The notes under the pieces are model-generated. The model was not told the DNA's origin. It did no database searches and saw only the letters and a list, made by a program, of their open reading frames with translations. The translations under genes and the position numbers were made by a program. Positions 59,001-64,000 of a DNA stretch of 64,000 nucleotides are shown in pieces (within the stretch, counting starts at the first letter, position 1; every line of letters starts with the position of its first letter). The DNA is from Mesostigma viride (lineage: Eukaryota; Streptophyta; Mesostigmatophyceae; Mesostigmatales; Mesostigmataceae). The stretch covers positions 591,756 through 655,755 of the forward strand of contig RPFO01000418.1 in the NCBI GenBank assembly GCA_009746045.1, in the 5' to 3' direction.

Positions 59001-60361
59001 AGCTCATTCGCCTTTTCGATCGGCAAAAAAGAAGTTTCCACGTAAAAATCCTTCATAATATCTTGAAGGGTTGAACTGTTACTCCACCCCAGATCAAACC
59101 CGTCTTTTAATTTTTGTTTCAAACGTGTGTCAATGGCCTCTGTGAAATCATATGGCGCGAGTACATTTTCAATTAGTTCTTTTGCTGTTTGAGGACTTGC
59201 GTCTAAATAGGGAATCTTACGTAACAACTCCGCTTCAGCATCGGCCGCGGCCTTGGCTTGTGCCAATCTTTTTGCTTCCGCTTCAGCATCGGCCGCGGCC
59301 TTTGCTTCTGCCAATTTTTTTGCTTCCGCCTCGCGTCTTGCTTTTTCAGCGGCAGCAGCAGCCGCAGCGGTAGCGGCAGCGGCAGCCTCAGCAGCAGCAG
59401 GGTCGCTACCACCAGCACCAACTACCCTCTTAAATATATCCTTAACTGCGCCCGCAACAGTATATTCGTCTGGAATTTTGGTGCTGAGGCCGTAAAAATC
59501 CCCTGGTCCGTACACTTCTTGTGAACGATACACGTTTTCGTCTCCTGAAGATCCTATAAATCGCGAAAGGTCGCGAGGTGCCGTACTCCGATCTACACCC
59601 ACATACGGATTAAGCATCGTTGCGTAGTTCATAGAACGAATTTGTTGCGCGTTACCTAGAGCCAACTGCATTATTTGTTCAGGGGAATCGATTTTGTTTA
59701 TTTCCGATTGATAAGGAGCGTGATATTCTTCTCTCCTATAATACCCTCTCCTTCTGCCCCTGTTTCTACCGACGTTGTTAGCATACACGTTGTTCACGAG
59801 TACGGGCCTACCGTTTGCGTTTCTCCCTTCTAGATCATCCGCGAATGCCCTGCCTGCACGCGCCCCCACCTCTTCGAGGTCGTTCAGAGGCACATTTCTG
59901 CGCCCTTCAAGCATAGCTACCTTCTGCTGAGTGTTCGAAGCCTTTGCGATCACCTCGCACAAATACTGTTTCGGGATCCTTTCAAGGAGATCAAAAGGCG
60001 CTTTTGTCAGCATATACGCCACGTGAACCAATCGTTGATGTGACGCGTTATCTCCTCGAAGGGCATCTCGGCATAGCTTAACGAGCAAACCGCCCACGAC
60101 TTCTTCGCCAACCAAAATGCAAAGAGAGGACGGAGGGGCTTTATCCAGAAAATCGGTTGGAATGTCAGGATAAAGCGTTTCGACGAGTCTTCTGAGCTGC
60201 GGTTGCGTCATTGTCTTTCCGATTCCGCTAGCGCACGCCGTTACGCTTTTTTTGGAGATTCCAAGCACCCGTTTCCCGATACTGACAGGCGCTGTTAAGA
60301 TTCGATATAAGATATTTGTTGGTAACTGCTCTTCGGGAGGATTTCTGTAATACGGGTCCAT
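56098..60361 (-). pseudogene. Large viral protein with Ala-rich coiled coil, split by a transposon
   Basis: The gene runs from the ATG at 60361 to about 58624, and from 56630 to the stop at 56098, giving about 756 aa without the insert. An N-terminal helical region is followed by an Arg-rich patch (GRNRGRRRGYYRRE). A long Ala/Glu/Lys coiled coil then has repeats of AEAKKLAEAKAAADAEAEA. A helical middle follows, and a basic C-terminus (VKYAKRKIKE). The split-repeat element at 56631-58622 interrupts it. Removing the 1996-bp circle length puts both parts in one frame. As it stands the first part reads on into the element and stops. No family is recognised; coiled coils of this size suggest a virion core or scaffold protein. 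Confidence 0.7.
56631..58622 (+). mobile_element. Non-autonomous split-direct-repeat element 2 (DIRS/PAT-like)
   Basis: The order matches element 1: A1 56631-57041, middle 57042-57924, B1 57925-58047, GAAT 58048-58051, A2 58052-58462, a 37-bp C-rich spacer (cccacccaccc) and B2 58500-58622. The A copies (411 bp) differ at one noticed base and the B copies (123 bp) at none. The sequence is diverged from element 1 but keeps cttattgttttaa...aagatgctggt in B, the C-rich spacer and gtacctggggatgcttgc in the middle. No reverse transcriptase or recombinase is encoded. Flanks are GAATT (left) and GAAAT (right), with no exact duplication. It is antisense to its host gene, as is element 1. Confidence 0.75.
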
Positions 60362-60402
60362 AGTATATAGGACCCGTAAGATTTTGTTCAGACATTCGTT
60401 AC

Positions 60403-60606
60403 TCACCAGGGACTTGCCCCAGTGTACGTTCGCAACTCGACAATATCGAGTAACCGCTGCATGAGATCTTTTGGTATTGTAACGACCTGAGAATTGATGC
60501 TTCCAGAAGAAGGAAGCTTACCGATTTCTTCGAACGGTTTCATTTTTGACGGCTCCGATTGCTCGCGATATCCGAAATCGTAATACAAGAACCGTGAGAT
60601 GCTCAT
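60403..60606 (-). CDS. Small unknown protein, 67 aa
   Basis: MSISRFLYYDFGYREQS, then a Lys/Pro middle and a C-terminal helix (IPKDLMQRLLDIVELR). It has no span or motif. GATAAG precedes the ATG. It is divergent from the SET gene across a 112-bp gap and lies 41 bp upstream of the split coiled-coil gene on the same strand. Confidence 0.5.
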   Translation of the reverse strand: MSISRFLYYDFGYREQSEPSKMKPFEEIGKLPSSGSINSQVVTIPKDLMQRLLDIVELRTYTGASPW

Positions 60607-60659
60607 GGTAATCTTATCTACAATTGGCTAGGAAAATGTGCGTGGAGGTGGCGAGAGGG

Positions 60660-60667
60660 TATAAAAA
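60660..60667 (+). promoter_or_regulatory. TATA box of the SET gene
   Basis: TATAAAAA 52 bp before the ATG at 60719, followed by a pyrimidine-rich tract with three repeats of ctcatct-type sequence. This is the most canonical eukaryotic-type core promoter outside the retroelement. Confidence 0.65.
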
Positions 60668-60718
60668 CCCAAGACGGTCTCATTTCGCCTCGTCTCATCT
60701 CATCTTCTCCACCTAGCC

Positions 60719-61846
60719 ATGGCTTACCAACGCGACAAAGACAAAACGTTCGGCCCCCCACCGCAAGTCCTAACAAGACCTCCGGCTCTCGTCGCTCCTG
60801 ACAACCTCGATATCGAAGCTTTGAAGGCCGCTGGGGAGACTGACCTTCCTCACACGTACATGAGCTGTTTCGAGGAGCGTCGACTCGCCATCGATATGTA
60901 CAACTTCATGAACGACGCCAACATTTCGATGGAGCAAGCAAGCTTTATTCCGTTGCCTCCAAGTCGCATTCGTCACGTCGAGGAAGCAAACGGAAACGTC
61001 CTCGTTCAAGCCGTGTTTCCCGGAACACAGCCGCAGCCGTGGTTGCGGGTTGCGGAGAGTCGTTTGTTAAAGAGCATGGGTTTCTCGGGAACGGGTCTTT
61101 ATGCGGATCGATATTTTGCAAGGGGACAATATTTCGCTCCTTACATCGGAAGGGTCATCGGGCCCGAGTCTTCATCGGAAAATTGGGAACGATTCGAATC
61201 CATGTCGTTTTCAGACGAGGACTACCAACAAAACTGCACCGCGGCTCTCGAAATCATGGAGATAGAAACGCCGTTCATCCTCTACACGTGGATCCGGAAC
61301 ACTTTGTTGGAATGCCTCGAACACGCCGACATGATCATGGACATGGATGGATTCCAAGTCGACGCGGGGACCGCGCCTGTGAGAGACGACCCCGACCGCC
61401 CCTACCCAGCTTTCTACGCCCACATGGCCAACGACCCTTTTGGATCTTCAGAAGAAACGAACTGCGTCAATTTCAACGGGGGGCTTCGAGCAACGCGACA
61501 TATTTTTCCCGGAGAGGAGATTCTTTGGGACTACGGCCCCTCATACCACATGGACCTCACTGCTCGCATGACGAGGACGGTGAGGGAGGATCTGATACAC
61601 AAGAACTCCAAAATCGGGAAAGTCGCCGGCCTCCTCCGGTTCATGGAGGACGTGAACTTTCACTCGACAAACGGATACTGGCCTAACGAAGACAAAAACA
61701 GGACACCTGCGACGCGAGTGCAGCCTACGCGCAAGTCGAAAGAGAGGCTATCTCACAGCAAACAGTTTGTTTTGCACGAAGTGGATATTCATATGCTAGA
61801 ACTCGTGGGTCTTACTTCTTCGCCCACTGTGAGGAGGCAAGCTTAA
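60719..61846 (+). CDS. SET-domain protein methyltransferase, 375 aa
   Basis: The SET domain occupies about residues 105-290: GTGLYADRYFARGQYFAPYI at its start and, near the end, HMANDPFGSSEETNCVNF and then GEEILWDYGPSYHM, which includes the GEE.. and xDYG parts of the SAM and lysine sites. The usual NH(S/D)C motif is represented by HMANDP...NCVNF, so substrate binding may differ from histone H3 enzymes. The N-terminal 100 residues and C-terminal Arg/Ser-rich tail are not recognised. Giant-virus SET proteins of the vSET type silence host chromatin, which is a candidate role. A TATA box lies upstream. Confidence 0.75.
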   Translation: MAYQRDKDKTFGPPPQVLTRPPALVAPDNLDIEALKAAGETDLPHTYMSCFEERRLAIDMYNFMNDANISMEQASFIPLPPSRIRHVEEANGNVLVQAVFPGTQPQPWLRVAESRLLKSMGFSGTGLYADRYFARGQYFAPYIGRVIGPESSSENWERFESMSFSDEDYQQNCTAALEIMEIETPFILYTWIRNTLLECLEHADMIMDMDGFQVDAGTAPVRDDPDRPYPAFYAHMANDPFGSSEETNCVNFNGGLRATRHIFPGEEILWDYGPSYHMDLTARMTRTVREDLIHKNSKIGKVAGLLRFMEDVNFHSTNGYWPNEDKNRTPATRVQPTRKSKERLSHSKQFVLHEVDIHMLELVGLTSSPTVRRQA

Positions 61847-61964
61847 GGACATCACTATAGTCCATTGACGGATTCTTGGCGCGCGTCTCTGCGACAAAAC
61901 TCAACCAGGGATGAGCGCTGACAGCCTTCTTACCCTTTGCGCGAGGGACACGTTTACGAGCCAT
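61812..61964 (-). CDS. 50-aa basic protein of the small giant-virus HMG/YABBY-like type
   Basis: From the ATG at 61964: a basic start (MARKRVPRAKGKKA), then HPWLSFVAETRAKNPSMDYS and LKLASSQWAKK. The pattern of aromatic-Trp start, 'NPSxxY' and a helical C-terminus with an Ala/Ser-x-x-Trp/Tyr end matches small DNA-binding proteins found in giant viruses. The stop at 61812 lies inside the 3' end of the SET gene (35-bp overlap). AT-rich TTTATAACAATTAC lies upstream. The gap between the SET gene and the next minus gene would be empty without it. Confidence 0.65.
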   Translation of the reverse strand: MARKRVPRAKGKKAVSAHPWLSFVAETRAKNPSMDYSDVLKLASSQWAKK

Positions 61965-61998
61965 GACTTTGTAATTGTTATAAATGAATAAAAGAAAA

Positions 61999-62739
61999 TT
62001 ATTTATTTCCTCTTTTAATTCCCAAGAACTTGTCTAAACAATTATGCGAAGGGGGTGTGGTCTTCGCGCGCTTGAGCGCCTGTGAACGCGGTACTGCGGT
62101 TTCAGACGCGGTCCGCTTCTTTTTTGATTCCGTCGGCTCTTGGTCGCTTTTTGTGTGCTGAGTCTTCATGGACCTCTGTTGCTCGTTGATGGCGTTAACG
62201 CAGTGCACTTGCTTCATGATCTCGATGCTAAATGGCGGATCTAATAAGAGGTGTTCCTCGTTCGAAAGTACATTTCTAAACTCCTCGATGGTCATGTCCC
62301 CTCCAAACATCTTGAGCGCCATCCTTGGTGGCGCTGCTCTGATCCCGCGAAAACTGAATTTCTCTCGAGACGGGTTCGATTTCCAAAGCTTGAAGGCCAT
62401 CTGGAACAGCATCACATTACGCAGCTCTTGGTGAGCCGTATTAGAGCTCAGATTAAACGCCTTTGCGCACGGAAACGAGCAAAAAACTCCGCGGACCAAG
62501 AAACCGCTGCCTTCTTTGTACTTGATAGGGAGTGGAACAGGGACCGTATCAAAGGGGTGACAGCAGTGCCAACAGCACACGTCGGTTTTCGCAGGCCATT
62601 TCCCTCGAGCGTCTTTCTGAAGCGTCGCGAGCAAAGGGGCCGCTCGCAGAACCTTTAACGATGATGTCAGAGGGACGAAACTTTGCGCTTCCGAGTCTTC
62701 AGGATCTATACTATCATGGTCTTCCATGATATCACTCAC
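61999..62739 (-). CDS. VLTF2/A1L-like late transcription factor with MYM-type zinc finger
   Basis: 246 aa. The zinc finger (residues 53-95) reads CCWHCCHPFDTVPVPLPIKY and then GVFCSFPCAKAFN, the signature of poxvirus A1/VLTF2-like proteins across NCLDVs. A helical block with NVMLFQMAFKLW follows, then MALKMFGGDMTIEEFRNVL, also typical. The C-terminal tail is basic and Ser/Thr-rich. The product would activate late viral genes. Its start overlaps the stop of the preceding gene by four bases (ATGA), indicating one transcript. It ends 34 bp downstream of the 50-aa gene. Confidence 0.8.
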   Translation of the reverse strand: MSDIMEDHDSIDPEDSEAQSFVPLTSSLKVLRAAPLLATLQKDARGKWPAKTDVCCWHCCHPFDTVPVPLPIKYKEGSGFLVRGVFCSFPCAKAFNLSSNTAHQELRNVMLFQMAFKLWKSNPSREKFSFRGIRAAPPRMALKMFGGDMTIEEFRNVLSNEEHLLLDPPFSIEIMKQVHCVNAINEQQRSMKTQHTKSDQEPTESKKKRTASETAVPRSQALKRAKTTPPSHNCLDKFLGIKRGNK

Positions 62740-63374
62740 TCACGCGAGCAAAGAATATCTTCCTCTGCTGACGAAAAGGTTGTTAAATTTCCGTCCCCAA
62801 AAATGACCCGCAGCGTTCTCACAGGCTCGTTCTCGACAAGAGGGAACTGCAGATTCGAGTCCGTGTCACTGCCAGAGTCGTAGTCGTCACTGTTATCGTC
62901 GAGAGGTGGGTGATACACGAGACCACATGTGGGTCGCTTTCCGATTAGACGGAACGTTTCCTTGTTTTGGCGGCGGATTTCAAGATACCGTATTACCGTC
63001 CACACGGGCTGGAAAGCTCCGACGCCGTCATAGAAATCTCTGTCTGGACCCTGGCAAAGAGCGAGGTCGTTCGTAACGTCCGTCTCCTCTCCGGTGCTCT
63101 CCACAAGACGGGCGGATAGAATGCGGTTGCCGATAGCGTCTCTCGAATTTATGTTGTTGGAAGACGGAGGGGGAAACGTGACAGGCCGGCTAAGAGGATA
63201 CGTGATGACGTAATCAACGCCGTTAAGAACATACTCGACGGAAAGGCTGACACGATACTTCTTAATGTCGTCAGAGAGAAGTTCGCAATCGACGCCGCTC
63301 AGGACATCCAACGCGGTCTCTTCAACGATCTTCCCTCCGCATTTGCGAAGATACTCGCGGAATTTCTTCCCCAC
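62736..63374 (-). CDS. Unknown conserved-looking viral protein, 212 aa
   Basis: The N-terminal half is an alpha/beta region (IKKYRVSLSVEYVLNGVDYV). A middle segment TNDLALCQGPDRDFYDG and WTVIRYLEIRR looks like a conserved block that I cannot name with confidence. An Asp/Ser acidic stretch follows, and a short beta end (VRTLRVIFGDGNLTTF). It overlaps the VLTF2-like gene by four bases and probably shares its transcript. The hairpin at 63389-63409 lies just upstream of its ATG. No membrane span is seen. Confidence 0.6.
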   Translation of the reverse strand: MGKKFREYLRKCGGKIVEETALDVLSGVDCELLSDDIKKYRVSLSVEYVLNGVDYVITYPLSRPVTFPPPSSNNINSRDAIGNRILSARLVESTGEETDVTNDLALCQGPDRDFYDGVGAFQPVWTVIRYLEIRRQNKETFRLIGKRPTCGLVYHPPLDDNSDDYDSGSDTDSNLQFPLVENEPVRTLRVIFGDGNLTTFSSAEEDILCSRE

Positions 63375-63388
63375 ATAGAACCAATAGT

Positions 63389-63409
63389 TAACGTAAAGGA
63401 TTTACGTTA
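63389..63409. promoter_or_regulatory. Perfect 9-bp inverted repeat upstream of the minus-strand gene
   Basis: TAACGTAAA and its complement TTTACGTTA, separated by GGA, lie 15-35 bp before the ATG at 63374. They mark the last viral gene in the window. It may be an operator-like site or part of a viral end or junction. Confidence 0.4.
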
Positions 63410-63497
63410 GATGGATAGAGATTGTTACGCTCTTTCCAACGGCACCTTGAACGCCCCATTTGGTTAAGGAACGTAAAAGTTATGACGTTTCCTAGGC

Positions 63498-63999
63498 TGT
63501 GCCGACAGTACCCGGCGCGCCACTGTGGGCGCGTACGGACACAGGATGTACAAGTGTCACTTTGATAGTCCGCAGGACGTTGACAGGACTTGTACAGGAC
63601 TTGATGGTCAATTGATAGGTAGGCGCACTGTAGCGCGCCAGGACCTATGAGACAATTGATGCTGACTAGTGTACGGATAGGTCCACAGGACTAGCCGTAT
63701 GGACAATTGATAGATCTGCGCGCCAAAGGCGTGCCAGAGTCTGTGTAATCAATTGATTGACAGTTCAGCTGTGACAGTGCAGCTGAATACTTGGACGCGT
63801 CCCTAGTAAGCTATATGAGTGACTTGGTCACACCGGGACGCTAGTTCTTGCGTGCACGTTCTCTTGGCACTGCGACCCTGTCGTCTGTGCTGCGTGCAGT
63901 CTTGGAAGTGACGTGACTTACGTCTGTGTTTCCTGATTGTTAATAAAGGCAACTTCCTGCAAGAACCATGGCGGAATTCGTGGCATTCTTACCCTCACA
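63498..63999 (+). repeat. Possible LTR of another element at the right edge
   Basis: The 63414-64000 stretch has no gene. From TGTGCCGACAG (63498) to CA (63998-63999) it has LTR-like features: a TATAT box near 63812, AATAAA at 63942-63947 and four dispersed copies of caattgat (63611, 63651, 63700, 63739). The second LTR and any internal part lie outside the window, so this is only a hint. It could also be host intergenic sequence. Confidence 0.25.
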
Positions 64000-64000
64000 A

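Overview
The window is a stretch of a nucleocytoplasmic large DNA virus (NCLDV, giant virus) genome that appears to be integrated in a eukaryotic, probably green-lineage, chromosome. The viral origin rests on a dense two-strand layout of intron-less genes with short gaps. These include a D5-type SF3 helicase, an AEP primase, a YqaJ nuclease, an A22-type Holliday junction resolvase, a VLTF2/A1L-type zinc-finger transcription factor, a D6/D11-type helicase and many small membrane proteins. Integration is inferred from nested eukaryotic transposons: a Ty1/copia-type LTR element with a plant-style tRNA-Met primer site, a 10-kb palindromic element inside one of its LTRs, and two short elements with split direct repeats. 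No major capsid protein, DNA polymerase B or packaging ATPase is in the window, so this is only part of the viral genome. The exact host cannot be read from the sequence.

Layout. 0-21 kb: a broken gene at the left edge, a frameshifted SF2 helicase, a frameshifted two-module PAN/mucin-like surface protein, three small single-span membrane proteins, an intact class II (B12-type) ribonucleotide reductase, a fibre-like protein, and a giant LamG-repeat gene that is shifted many times and split by split-repeat element 1 (16711-18670). 21-25 kb: small membrane proteins, a conserved NCLDV protein, a degenerate nucleotidyltransferase, the AEP primase and the 5' half of a SLATT-type gene. 25-39.7 kb: the copia-type element (TSD ACCTG), whose right LTR contains a 10,074-bp element with two 3.74-kb inverted arms. 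39.7-63.4 kb: the 3' half of the SLATT gene, then a mostly intact viral block. That block holds recombination nucleases, the D5 helicase, ubiquitin-pathway-like proteins (F-box-like and RING/TRAF), DUF-type core NCLDV proteins, an HNH protein, a large Ala-rich coiled-coil protein split by split-repeat element 2 (56631-58622), a SET methyltransferase and late transcription factors. 63.4-64 kb: no viral gene, perhaps the LTR of another element.

How the genes work together. Primase, D5 helicase, ssDNA-binding-like protein, RNR, YqaJ nuclease and resolvase are replication and recombination functions. The D6/D11-like helicase, VLTF2-like factor and inactive capping-like protein belong to viral transcription. 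The LamG, PAN, fibre and small transmembrane proteins look like virion surface or membrane components. The SET, RING/TRAF, F-box-like and SLATT proteins are candidate host-interaction factors. All frameshift damage that could be seen lies left of about 20.8 kb. To the right, breaks are almost entirely transposon insertions.

The most notable result is that both split-repeat elements behave as conservatively inserted circles. Removing exactly one circle length (1964 or 1996 bp) restores the reading frame of the interrupted gene, whereas a 5-bp target duplication does not. This points to tyrosine-recombinase (DIRS/PAT-like) non-autonomous elements.
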